Shown: piece by piece, positions 37,033 to 45,947 of the stretch | How the letters are laid out: each line of letters opens with the position of its first letter | How positions within the stretch are numbered: position 1 is the first letter of the stretch | Origin: Rhodanobacteraceae bacterium | GTDB lineage: Bacteria; Pseudomonadota; Gammaproteobacteria; Xanthomonadales; SZUA-5 | Assembly: GCA_016717705.1 (NCBI GenBank) | Contig: JADKFD010000108.1 | Location: forward strand, 1 to 45,947 | DNA length: 45,947 nt | Direction: 5' to 3' | Notes under the pieces: generated by a model | The model's input: only the letters and a program-made list of their open reading frames with translations | Database searches by the model: none | What the model was told of the DNA's origin: nothing | Made by a program: the position numbers and the translations under genes

Positions 37033-39987
37033 TTACTCGTCATCCCCCGATTCGCGCGGCGTTCGCGCTGCCGCTTCCCGCCCCCGGTACCATCGCCACA
37101 GCCCATAGCCGAGCGCGGCCAGCAGGAGCAGGGTGAACGCGATGGTGGGCAGGTTCCCACCGTAGCCGATCGAGAAGCTCGCGTCTTCGTCGGACTGGTT
37201 GGCGTAGAGTTTTTCGAAGGCGTAGTGGACGCCCACGGCGGGCACGGCAATGCGCAGTGGCTGCACCATTTGCGCGTCGGTGCCGCCGACGCTGGCGGCG
37301 ATCGCTTCTCGCGCCACTTCGTCGCCGGCGCTGATCACTTCCATATTGGTCTCGGGTTCGCCGTAGCGCAGGCCGGCGGGAAGGAACACGTCCCAACGGG
37401 TATGCGTCACCACCATGTCCGGGCGCGGCAGGTGGCTGCCGATGGAGCCGATGGAACCGACCGCGTCGAGTCGGGTGGCATAGACCATTTCCACCGGGAA
37501 GCCGTCCGAGGAGTTGATCATCTTGATCAGCACATCGGTCGCGCCGGCCGCTTCGGCACCGGCTTCGGTGTCGCCGCCGTCTCCGGCCAGCGCCGGCTTC
37601 TCGGCGCTGCCGGCGACGAACACCGACCACACCTCGGAGTCCGCCGGCAGCGCGACTTTGAGGAACTGCTTGCGCGTGTTGCGCACCGTGTATTCCACCT
37701 TGGTGACCGCGAGCCCGTCGCTGGTGAACAGCGTGCGGTAATGCGCGTTCTCGATCGCCGCCGATTGCACGTCGATCTCCTTGTGGCGGGTGACCTTGAG
37801 CCCGAGTTGGAATGGCGGATCGACGTGGACGTACTTGTAGGCGAGCAGGATCGGGTTGGTGGTCTTCAGCACCAGTTGCTGCGGCAATTCGTTGACGTCG
37901 ACGGTCGACAATTGCTGCACGGTCGACGCCTGCACTTCGACGGCGGTCAGCGCCTCGACGGCGATGCGGCCATGCTCGACCTCGGCGCCGACCACGGCGA
38001 CGACCGGCACCACGACCTCGGCGACGTTGTCGGCGAGGATGCGCTCGTAGCTGATTTCGAGCCGGAACTGGCCCTCCATCTCCTGGGTGAAGGCGACCGC
38101 GATGCGCTGGCCGCTGCCTTCGGGTTTCACCTCGAAATTGCGCAGCGACGGGCCGGTCAGGCTGAGCACATTGAGATTGGCCGGCAGGTCGAGCTCGAGC
38201 GCCATCAAGGTGCCTGACTTGACGTTGACCTCGAGGGTGGCCGAACCGCGCAGTGTCACTTCGCCGATCGAGATCAGCGAATCGACCTGGGCGTCGAACT
38301 TGCCGCTCTTGCGCTCCGGGGCGACCGCACTCACGGTGAGCTGCGGATCGGCGTCGATGTATTTGTAGGTATGGGCGACGGTCATGGTCACCGCGTCGCG
38401 GACGAAGGCCGGCAACTGGTTCTCGCCGACCTTGGACACGCGGTCTTCCTGCGCCGGGTTGAGCGCCAGTTCCGGCCCCGACAGCAGCGCGATCATGCCG
38501 CGCTGGCGATGCACCTTGGCCGCGGCCAGCAAGGGCACGGCGACCGCCTCGGCCGCCTTCGGGCCGGCGCCGAGCAGGCGCTCGTAATAGACGTCGAACA
38601 GGAATTCGCCCTTGACGTTGCGATCGAGGAACACTGATACCGTGCGCGGCTTGCCGGGCACGCTCTCGGTCACGCGCCAGTCGGACACGCCACCGCTGGG
38701 TGCGGTGATGCGATTGACCTGCACGCCGTCGGGCACCAGCAGTTCCAGCACATTGGTCTCACCGCGGGTGATCTCGTAGACGATCATCGCGCGCACATGC
38801 AGCACGCCCTCTTCGGCGTGGGCGATGTGGTAGATGCTGGCGTTGGCGCGCACCAGCGCCTCGACATCCTCAGGCACGGCCTCGGTCCAGGTGAAACTGA
38901 TCTGGCCGGTCATCGGCGCGTTGACCGTGGCCACGGTCTTGCCGTCACTGCGGGTGGCATTGACGCTCGCCGCCGGCAGCACGCTCAGCTCCTTGTTGCC
39001 CGGCAGCGTCAGTTCGAAGCGCGACACCGGCACTTCGGGCACCTGCAGGTTGACCTGCGGCGGCCCCTGGTTGCGCTGCACCGGCACTTCGAAACCGAGC
39101 ACGATCTCGTGCACACCGCGACCCTTGAGCATCGCCGCGAAGTGACCGTTCTCGACATGCACGGTCGCCTGCTTGCCGTCGACGCTCACATCGCTCAAGG
39201 TCACGCTGGTCGGCAGCAGCGGCAGCAGCACCACTTCGCCGGTGTAGAGTTCCACGCCGAGCGTAGCGGTCCAGGCAACCGCCTCGCCGCGCAGCTCGCC
39301 GCGATAACGCGCCCGGCTCAAGGCGTGGCCTTCCTTGCTCGGCGTGCGCCAGGCGATCTGCACCGCCGTGGTCGCCGGCAGCGCCGCGCTCAAGGTGGTG
39401 TTGGCCCCGGATTCGTTGATGGCGAGCGAGACCGACGGAATCACCGTGGCGTCGAGGCCGCTGCCGGGCAGGCTGGCGTTGAGGTCGGCGCTGGCCCCGG
39501 GCGGCAGGCCGATCGGCAGCACGTAGCCGCTTTCGCGGCGCGAGGCGTCGACCTGATAGACCAGAACCAGGTCGAACTCGCCGGCCGACTCGCTGGCCCA
39601 CGCCATACCGTCCGGTGCCGCAACCAGCGCAATCGGCGTGCCATCGATCTCGGCGCGGCTGATGGCGAAGCCGGCAGGCAGCAAGGGCACCAGCACCCAG
39701 GCGTCCTCGAAGGTCTGCAGCGATCCCTGGATGGTGACCGTCGCGCTGACGCGGCCGTCCTGATCGCGGGCTTCCACCTGCACCGACATCCTCGAGTACG
39801 CGTAGCGCGCCGGCGCCGGCCGTACCTTGTCGGCGGCCCGGGACTGATCGATCAGTTCCTGGTACTGGGCCAGCGGCACCCGCACTTCGCCGCCGGTGGT
39901 GGGCGGTTCCTGGGCGCTCAGCGTCGATGACCAGAGCAGGAATAGCGCGAGGAACGGGGTCAGAACTCGGTACATACGCATGCTCAT
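37033..39987 (-). CDS. Large exported, C-tail membrane-anchored protein
   Basis: 984 residues from ATG 39987 (GGGAA 5-6 bases upstream); a longer start adds 15 non-secretory residues. Signal peptide YRVLTPFLALFLLWSSTLSA, then about 900 residues of beta-rich sequence with repeated short modules (VEARDQDGRVSATVTIQG; FELTLPGNKELSVLPA; EFLFDVYYERLLG; QFRLEISYERILADNVAEVVVPVVAV). The tail NLPTIAFTLLLLAALGYGLWRWYRGREA is a transmembrane helix with a basic cytosolic end, so the body is periplasmic. I do not recognise a named family. It lies downstream of the VWA-like lipoprotein gene on the same strand, with 268 bases and a REP element between, and the two probably form one envelope system. Confidence 0.82.
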   Translation of the reverse strand: MSMRMYRVLTPFLALFLLWSSTLSAQEPPTTGGEVRVPLAQYQELIDQSRAADKVRPAPARYAYSRMSVQVEARDQDGRVSATVTIQGSLQTFEDAWVLVPLLPAGFAISRAEIDGTPIALVAAPDGMAWASESAGEFDLVLVYQVDASRRESGYVLPIGLPPGASADLNASLPGSGLDATVIPSVSLAINESGANTTLSAALPATTAVQIAWRTPSKEGHALSRARYRGELRGEAVAWTATLGVELYTGEVVLLPLLPTSVTLSDVSVDGKQATVHVENGHFAAMLKGRGVHEIVLGFEVPVQRNQGPPQVNLQVPEVPVSRFELTLPGNKELSVLPAASVNATRSDGKTVATVNAPMTGQISFTWTEAVPEDVEALVRANASIYHIAHAEEGVLHVRAMIVYEITRGETNVLELLVPDGVQVNRITAPSGGVSDWRVTESVPGKPRTVSVFLDRNVKGEFLFDVYYERLLGAGPKAAEAVAVPLLAAAKVHRQRGMIALLSGPELALNPAQEDRVSKVGENQLPAFVRDAVTMTVAHTYKYIDADPQLTVSAVAPERKSGKFDAQVDSLISIGEVTLRGSATLEVNVKSGTLMALELDLPANLNVLSLTGPSLRNFEVKPEGSGQRIAVAFTQEMEGQFRLEISYERILADNVAEVVVPVVAVVGAEVEHGRIAVEALTAVEVQASTVQQLSTVDVNELPQQLVLKTTNPILLAYKYVHVDPPFQLGLKVTRHKEIDVQSAAIENAHYRTLFTSDGLAVTKVEYTVRNTRKQFLKVALPADSEVWSVFVAGSAEKPALAGDGGDTEAGAEAAGATDVLIKMINSSDGFPVEMVYATRLDAVGSIGSIGSHLPRPDMVVTHTRWDVFLPAGLRYGEPETNMEVISAGDEVAREAIAASVGGTDAQMVQPLRIAVPAVGVHYAFEKLYANQSDEDASFSIGYGGNLPTIAFTLLLLAALGYGLWRWYRGREAAARTPRESGDDE

Positions 39988-40057
39988 GTGGATTCCCTTG
40001 ATGCTCGGATGCTGGAAAGCCTTCTGCTTCACCAGGAACTGCGGGTGACCTGGACCC

Positions 40058-40224
40058 CGCTCATCCTGAGCAAAGCGTCCGACGATTCATCAGGACGCGT
40101 AACCGATTGCCCTGAGCCTGTCGAAGGGCGAAGGACGAGCGGGCGCGTGCGACAGCTCGCTCACCACGCGCCCTTCGACGACGCGTCCCGGTGAAGCCCT
40201 GGGACGCTTTGCTCAGGGTGAGCG
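40058..40224. repeat. REP-like inverted repeats between two envelope genes
   Basis: An imperfect 22-bp inverted repeat (GCTCATCCTGAGCAAAGCGT at the left, reverse complement at about 40200-40224, one mismatch) encloses a second inverted pair GTCGAAGGGCG/CGCCCTTCGAC. CCTGAGCCTGTCGAAGGGC-type repeats are widespread in proteobacteria. May affect the ratio of the two transcripts. Confidence 0.75.
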
Positions 40225-40255
40225 GTGATGAATGAATTCAAAAGCCCGCTGCGCT

Positions 40256-42628
40256 TCATCGCCGCCGTGCCTGCACTTTCAGATAACCGGCGTAGCGCAA
40301 TGAATCGGCCACGCGTTCGCGCTCGATGGCGTCGGCATTGGCGCGTAGTGCGCTTCGGTACTCGTTGATCATCGCGATGTCGTTCTTTATCTCGACATCG
40401 TTTTCCCAGCCCTGCGTGCTGCGACGCGCGTGCTCGAGCTGCTGCAGGTTGTCGGCCAGCAGCGCATCGGCGGCATCGACCGCTCCCTGCTCCAGATACT
40501 CACCGGCACGCAGGATGGCGGCGGACAGCCGCATGGCGAGCAGGTTCTTGAGCACGTTGCGCTCCAGCGGACCGGCCGCGTCCGGCAGCGAGCCCATGCT
40601 CAAATTGGCCTGGGCGACGCCATTGCGCAGAAACACCAGGTCCTTGTAGCGCACCGTGACATCGGCAATGGCGCCGGGCCGGTCCGCCACCACGTCGAGC
40701 AGCACCACGTGGGCATCGCCGGCGTAATACGCGGGGATCACCATCTGGATGCCCTCCTCGTCCTCGCCGCGATCCGCCTCGATGCCGAGATTCTTCGCCA
40801 GACGGCGGTCGACCGAGACTTCCGCCTCGCGCACGCGGGTGGCGTGGCCCTCATCGAGCTTGTTCGAGCTGATCACCTCGACCAGGCGCACGCCGGGTGC
40901 CAGGCGGATGCGCAGGCGCACGGCGCGCGCGATCACCCGGCTCGCCGAATGCAGTTCGCGATCGACCACCGACGGCGCCTCGCTGGGGTTGGCGAGCAGT
41001 CGACGATTGCCCTGCCCGGCCAGCGTCAAACGGTCGATCGCGGCGAGATCGACCGCGCCGCCGACACCGACCACGCTCAGCGGAATACCGCCGACCGCGC
41101 TGCGGTGCGCCTGCTCCTCGAGCACGCCCAGGCCCGGATCGGCAAGCGCATTGCCGGTGACCAGCAACACCAGACTGGCGCCCAATTGCGCGCTCGGGTC
41201 ATCGCTCTGCGATACCGCGAGGGTCGCAGCTGAAAGCGCTTGGGCAAGATCGAGAACCGGCGCTCCCGGCGCCGGCTCGGACCCGAAAATCTGCCGCGTG
41301 ACCACGGCGATGGTGCCGTGCTTGAAGTCGTCGGCGCCAACGATCACGCCGCCGGGGACGCCGGCAACGGTCAGGGAAATGCGATCGCCGGTCTGCTTGG
41401 CCGCATTCAGCGCGGCCAGCAGCGCGCGCATGCCGGCACTCACGTCGGCGGAGATCGGGCCGGTCAGATCGAGCACCACGCCGACGTTCATCGCCGGTCG
41501 CAAACCGCTGGCGCGCAAAGTCCCCTGCAGGCCGACCTGGACCAGAAGCCGCGTCGGCCCGGCGATGCCCCTTTGATCGGCATGCAGATAGGCCACCAGC
41601 GCCGCATTCTCGGGGAGGTCGAAGGGCTGCACGTATTGGCGCGACGCCGAATCGAGGTTCAGCACGCGACCTTCGGCGTCGATGATCGGCGTCTGGGCAC
41701 CGCGCAGGCGCGACTCCAGCAGGCGAATCGTGGGGTCGCCGGGCACATAGGTGTTGGCCCAGTAGCCGGAGGCCTCCTGGAACTTGAGGTCGGGGGTGAC
41801 CGTTCGCGCGTCACTGGCGAAACCTGCGGCCGGCGCCGGTGGGCTGGGCGCTGCCGGCGGCTGCGGCGCGGGTTCGGCTGGCGCTGACGCGGCTGCCGGC
41901 GCCGACGTGGCCGCCGTGCCGCTGGCGAGTTGGTCGTCCATCGTCGCCGATACTTCGGGGCTTCTCGCGGCGACATCGAGCACGCTGACCGGCAGCGCGG
42001 TCTCCTCGGTAACGCGCCTGATGCGCGAGCCGGTGACGACCACGGTGTCGAGCTGGTCCTCCGCCGGCCCGTCGACGTCCGATTTATCGTAGTTTTGGCG
42101 CTTCTCGGCGTCAGCCCGTGCCGGAAGGCGCTCGCCGGCGGCCTGCAGCCTGCCCGCCTCCAGGCCGCCGGACAAGGCCTCTGCCGCGCTCTTGTTGGCG
42201 CCCGAGCGCTGCTTGCCGTAAAGCTCCACGGCATCGTTCTGCACGCGCAGCGCCTGTTGTGCCGCCACTTGTTCGGCACCGTTGCCGCGCTGGGTCTGGA
42301 GCGAATTGCCGGTGGCATCACCGCCAACGCTGGGCGACGCTACAACGCCCGGTTCCGCCGCTTTGGCAGCGGCAAAGTCGGGCGCCGGCATCGGCTTGCC
42401 GGGTGGCTCCGCGGGCGGTGGCGGCGGCACTGACATCGGCGCCGGCATCGTGCCGTCCGCAACCGATGGTGCAGGAGGCGCCTCGTCGCGACTCGCCGTC
42501 TCCTGGGGCGACTGACGGGCATCGCATGCACCGAGGATCAACACCAGGCCAAACAGCACGCCAACCCAAAGCGCACGGCTATAGGTGCCGTGCCATCGCG
42601 AGGCCCATCGTTCACCGAGCTTGCGCAC
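40256..42628 (-). CDS. VWA-like lipoprotein carrying a TonB-receptor N-terminal signature
   Basis: About 790 residues. GTG 42628 is preferred (AGGGGG 6 bases upstream) over ATG 42643. Lipobox LILGAC near residue 35-38, then a Pro/Ala-rich disordered region. At plus-strand 41985-42058 it encodes QLDTVVVTGSRIRRV and ETALPVSVL, nearly identical to the start of Xanthomonadales TonB-dependent receptor plugs. A second Pro-rich linker follows, then FQEASGYWANTYVPGD, and a VWA-like domain (NVGVVLDLTGPIS ... AAKQTGDRISLTVAG ... VLLVTGNALADPG ... GIPLSVVGVGG) whose MIDAS is degenerate (D-L-T-G-P-I-S). The C-terminal region is beta-rich and ends with helices (EYLEQGAVDAADALLADNLQQLEHA). No barrel follows the plug-like segment. 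Function unknown; possibly a TonB-linked or receptor-regulating lipoprotein. Confidence 0.8.
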   Translation of the reverse strand: MRKLGERWASRWHGTYSRALWVGVLFGLVLILGACDARQSPQETASRDEAPPAPSVADGTMPAPMSVPPPPPAEPPGKPMPAPDFAAAKAAEPGVVASPSVGGDATGNSLQTQRGNGAEQVAAQQALRVQNDAVELYGKQRSGANKSAAEALSGGLEAGRLQAAGERLPARADAEKRQNYDKSDVDGPAEDQLDTVVVTGSRIRRVTEETALPVSVLDVAARSPEVSATMDDQLASGTAATSAPAAASAPAEPAPQPPAAPSPPAPAAGFASDARTVTPDLKFQEASGYWANTYVPGDPTIRLLESRLRGAQTPIIDAEGRVLNLDSASRQYVQPFDLPENAALVAYLHADQRGIAGPTRLLVQVGLQGTLRASGLRPAMNVGVVLDLTGPISADVSAGMRALLAALNAAKQTGDRISLTVAGVPGGVIVGADDFKHGTIAVVTRQIFGSEPAPGAPVLDLAQALSAATLAVSQSDDPSAQLGASLVLLVTGNALADPGLGVLEEQAHRSAVGGIPLSVVGVGGAVDLAAIDRLTLAGQGNRRLLANPSEAPSVVDRELHSASRVIARAVRLRIRLAPGVRLVEVISSNKLDEGHATRVREAEVSVDRRLAKNLGIEADRGEDEEGIQMVIPAYYAGDAHVVLLDVVADRPGAIADVTVRYKDLVFLRNGVAQANLSMGSLPDAAGPLERNVLKNLLAMRLSAAILRAGEYLEQGAVDAADALLADNLQQLEHARRSTQGWENDVEIKNDIAMINEYRSALRANADAIERERVADSLRYAGYLKVQARRR

Positions 42629-42645
42629 GCAGATCCCCCTCATGA

Positions 42646-43173
42646 GCGCTCAGGTCGTCGCGGCCATGGCCGCTCCCTCCACCCGCGCAGCGTGTGTTCA
42701 TGTGTTGCCAACCGTAATCGTCCCACAATCCCGGCATAGGGTGCGCCGTACCCTGCGTGCTGGAAGCGCGCGCTGTGTGGCGTCAGTCTGGATAACGCAA
42801 TGCAGCGGGAATTGGGGTTAAGCAGATGTCGTGGCGGGATTCCCGTTCGCAGCGCATGGGTTGCCGTGAATGTCGCCAAGTCCGGGGCCAGCTCCCTCCC
42901 GGATGTTCGGGGAGGGGTGGGGAGGGGTTAGGCAGAAATCCCGTGCCAACGGTCATGGCGCGGGCGCCGCTCGGAAGGATGAACGTAGGTCACGTTGCCC
43001 GCGTTGCGGGCTACGTGACAATGGGCGCGAGATTGTCACGTAGGCCGAAAAGCACGGCCAACGTGACCTACATTCACGGCAACCCATGTGGGTTTTGCCA
43101 GACCACCTGCGCACGCATCGTCCCGGCGTGTGATCCTTGACGGCTAGTCGTCGCCTACAGGCACTTGGCCTCC
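42646..43173. other. Intergenic region with REP pair
   Basis: 528 bases between the divergent lipoprotein and HflX genes. It holds the strong inverted repeat at 42982-43074 and presumably both promoters. No coding sequence supported. Confidence 0.55.
42982..43074. repeat. Long inverted repeat (REP doublet)
   Basis: Left arm 42982-43024 begins AACGTAGGTCACGTTG, contains hairpin GCCCGCGTTGCGGGC and ends CTACGTGACAAT. The right arm is the near-exact reverse complement, with hairpin GGCCG-AAAAGCA-CGGCC reading in the other direction. A related single copy is at 35972-36006. Confidence 0.9.
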
Positions 43174-44643
<1,470 letters not shown>

Positions 44644-44795
44644 CGGGAATTGGAGCCGCGCACTGACGCCGTTTTCGATCGGGGATAATGCCGGCACCGT
44701 CGGCCCCCACCATGGCTGCACCTTGCGCAGGATCATGGTGCGACCGAATCCCTGGGGCCAGAGTCCGGTTTCCGTCCTGCTGCCGAGGACTGCCC

Positions 44796-45947
44796 ATGGG
44801 AAACTGCGTTCTGACCCCGATTTCTCGGGTTCCGGTTTTGACTTCCAGCAGTTCAGGCGCGCGCGAGCCTACCTTCCCTGCATTGTCGGCAAACGGTGTC
44901 ACCGATGCACTGGAAAGGGTCGAACCCGGCCCGGCAAGAGATGTCCTGGAAGGCCACCTGAGCAAGGACCTGGCAGCCGTCGATGACCATGGGCTGGCGG
45001 GATTGGGACGGTACACCAGCATCCCGATCGAGGCCCTGCCGCATCTGGCCCACATCGCGCTTCGTCGTGGTCTCGACATCGACGCGTTCCTGACCGAACT
45101 CGACACCCTGTTCGCACCGCTGGGTCGCAGTCGGGCGGATGCGCGCGAGCTGCGCTCCCTGCTGGTGCTCTCGGAGGCCGGCGGTGGCGACACGCCTGCG
45201 CTGGTCAGACAGCTTCTGAATTCGTCGCTCTCGAAGCACGATGTCGCACGCGTCGTTCGCGCCATTCTCGCCGAGTCCCCGCAGGGCGTGACGGCCGGTC
45301 AGATTGCCGAGGCCATCGACCTGCTCGGCCATCACGAGAATCCCGCGCGCATCATCAACCAGCGCATGACCGAAGCCGTGCTGCAGCGCTTCAATCTGAC
45401 GCAGCTGCGCAGTGACGGCGCCGGCAGGATCACCGAAAAGGGCCTGCATGAAGTCACCGGAAAATTGATGCCGTTCTTTTCCAGGGGCCTGGTCGCTACC
45501 GGCGCCAACGACAAGCGCACCGGCAAGCCCACTTTCGACGAAAAGTCGCTCGAAGCGATCCTGATGGCCGTGCTCGAGGATCGCTTTGATGCGTTCCGCT
45601 TCACCACGGCAAAAGCCGAACACCAGCTCAAGTCGCTGAATGCCGACCAGCGGGCAAAGTTCATTGACGGCCAGGAAATGCTGCATGTGCGCTTCTCGGG
45701 CAACGGCGAGCAGATGTTCCACGAACGCGTCGAGTTCGCCGCGAGGGCCGGCGCCGAACTGCTCGCACGCATGGAAAAGGCGTGGGGGCCGGTCGGCCGG
45801 GTTCGGGCAGAGCACGCGCGCCTGGTCGAAACACTTCGAGGCATCGACAAGAACGACCGCGCTGCGCGCAAACCGCTGCTGGCCCGGATCCAGCCGCTGT
45901 CTGACCGGAAGGTGGCGATGGATCATGCCGAGACACTGGCAAGACTC
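44796..45947 (+). CDS. Unrecognised protein, C-terminus beyond window
   Basis: An open frame of 384 codons from ATG 44796 to the window end without a stop. GAGGA lies 6-7 bases upstream. The N-terminus, MGNCVLTPISRVPVLTSSSSG, is not a signal peptide: it is Ser-rich and has Gly2 and Cys4, similar in style to the N-termini of some type III effectors that are lipidated in host cells. The body is hydrophilic and helical (DLAAVDDHGLAGLGRYTSIPIEALPHLAHIALRRGLDIDAFLTELDTLF; FDEKSLEAILMAVLEDRFDAF), with even Lys/Glu/Arg content and no transmembrane segment. I recognise no family. Base composition is like its neighbours. It could equally be an ordinary cytosolic protein. Confidence 0.8.
   Translation, partial: MGNCVLTPISRVPVLTSSSSGAREPTFPALSANGVTDALERVEPGPARDVLEGHLSKDLAAVDDHGLAGLGRYTSIPIEALPHLAHIALRRGLDIDAFLTELDTLFAPLGRSRADARELRSLLVLSEAGGGDTPALVRQLLNSSLSKHDVARVVRAILAESPQGVTAGQIAEAIDLLGHHENPARIINQRMTEAVLQRFNLTQLRSDGAGRITEKGLHEVTGKLMPFFSRGLVATGANDKRTGKPTFDEKSLEAILMAVLEDRFDAFRFTTAKAEHQLKSLNADQRAKFIDGQEMLHVRFSGNGEQMFHERVEFAARAGAELLARMEKAWGPVGRVRAEHARLVETLRGIDKNDRAARKPLLARIQPLSDRKVAMDHAETLARL

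Noticed and set aside
38797..39930. 377-codon plus-strand open frame opposite the large envelope protein
   Set aside because: His/Arg/Gly-rich with no recognisable motif, fully inside a conserved minus-strand gene.
40256..42628. TonB-dependent receptor gene
   Set aside because: Only the N-terminal signature is present; there is a lipobox instead of a normal signal peptide, no beta-barrel strands, and a VWA-like domain follows.

Overview
The window is high-GC DNA that looks like a gammaproteobacterium of the Lysobacterales (Xanthomonadales) type. Four things point there: an IPTL-CTERM secreted repeat protein, a TonB-receptor signature of the Xanthomonadales style, several secreted proteins carrying an 'xxGFE' motif, and many REP-like palindromes, one set beside a decayed IS200-like transposase. 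The assembly is uneven. There are clusters of small indels at 0.2-3.1 kb, 10.2-11.7 kb and 34.5-35.7 kb, a G/C-only tract at about 36.05-36.95 kb, and a smaller poly-G-headed insert at 21.4 kb. Several genes look internally deleted or truncated (8.9, 26.4, 29.97 and 30.99 kb), so real gene decay and assembly error must be separated by read evidence.

Layout. 0.2-4.6 kb: an Lhr-type helicase, frameshifted in its first two thirds. 4.8-8.9 kb: a secreted trypsin-like protease divergent from an ADOP-type permease, followed by the C-terminal stub of a transglutaminase-like gene. 9.3-12.4 kb: a secreted protein with six near-identical 119-residue repeats and an IPTL-CTERM tail, with a clear terminator. 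12.6-17.9 kb: a long hairpin, an exported TPR-CHAT caspase-like protein, an exported M28 peptidase and an exported DUF4124-glutaredoxin. 17.9-19.2 kb: a small periplasmic protein and a glutathione S-transferase flanking a REP pair. 19.6-24.7 kb: a tightly coupled, lower-GC three-gene operon of exported proteins, the last one resembling zinc-dependent phospholipase C and split by the insert. 25.3-26.7 kb: a REP cruciform, a DUF1579-like secreted protein and a transposase/antitoxin chimera.

26.8-28.7 kb: two overlapping polymerase-beta-type nucleotidyltransferases (COG3541/RlaP-like). 28.8-32.2 kb: a GlxA/AraC-type regulator divergent from a translationally coupled operon (cupin remnant, dienelactone hydrolase, DsbA-like remnant, ABM-like protein, 3-hydroxyisobutyrate-dehydrogenase-like enzyme). 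32.3-34.35 kb: a radical SAM protein coupled to a sugar-phosphate transferase. 34.5-35.7 kb: a broken FG-GAP surface protein. 37.0-42.6 kb: a two-gene envelope locus, a large membrane-anchored protein and a VWA-like lipoprotein that carries a TonB-receptor N-terminal signature. 43.2-45.9 kb: an HflX GTPase with an acidic insertion, and an unrecognised protein running off the end.

The best candidates for something undescribed are the VWA/TonB-signature locus, the tandem nucleotidyltransferases, the low-GC exported operon, and the partial protein at the right edge.
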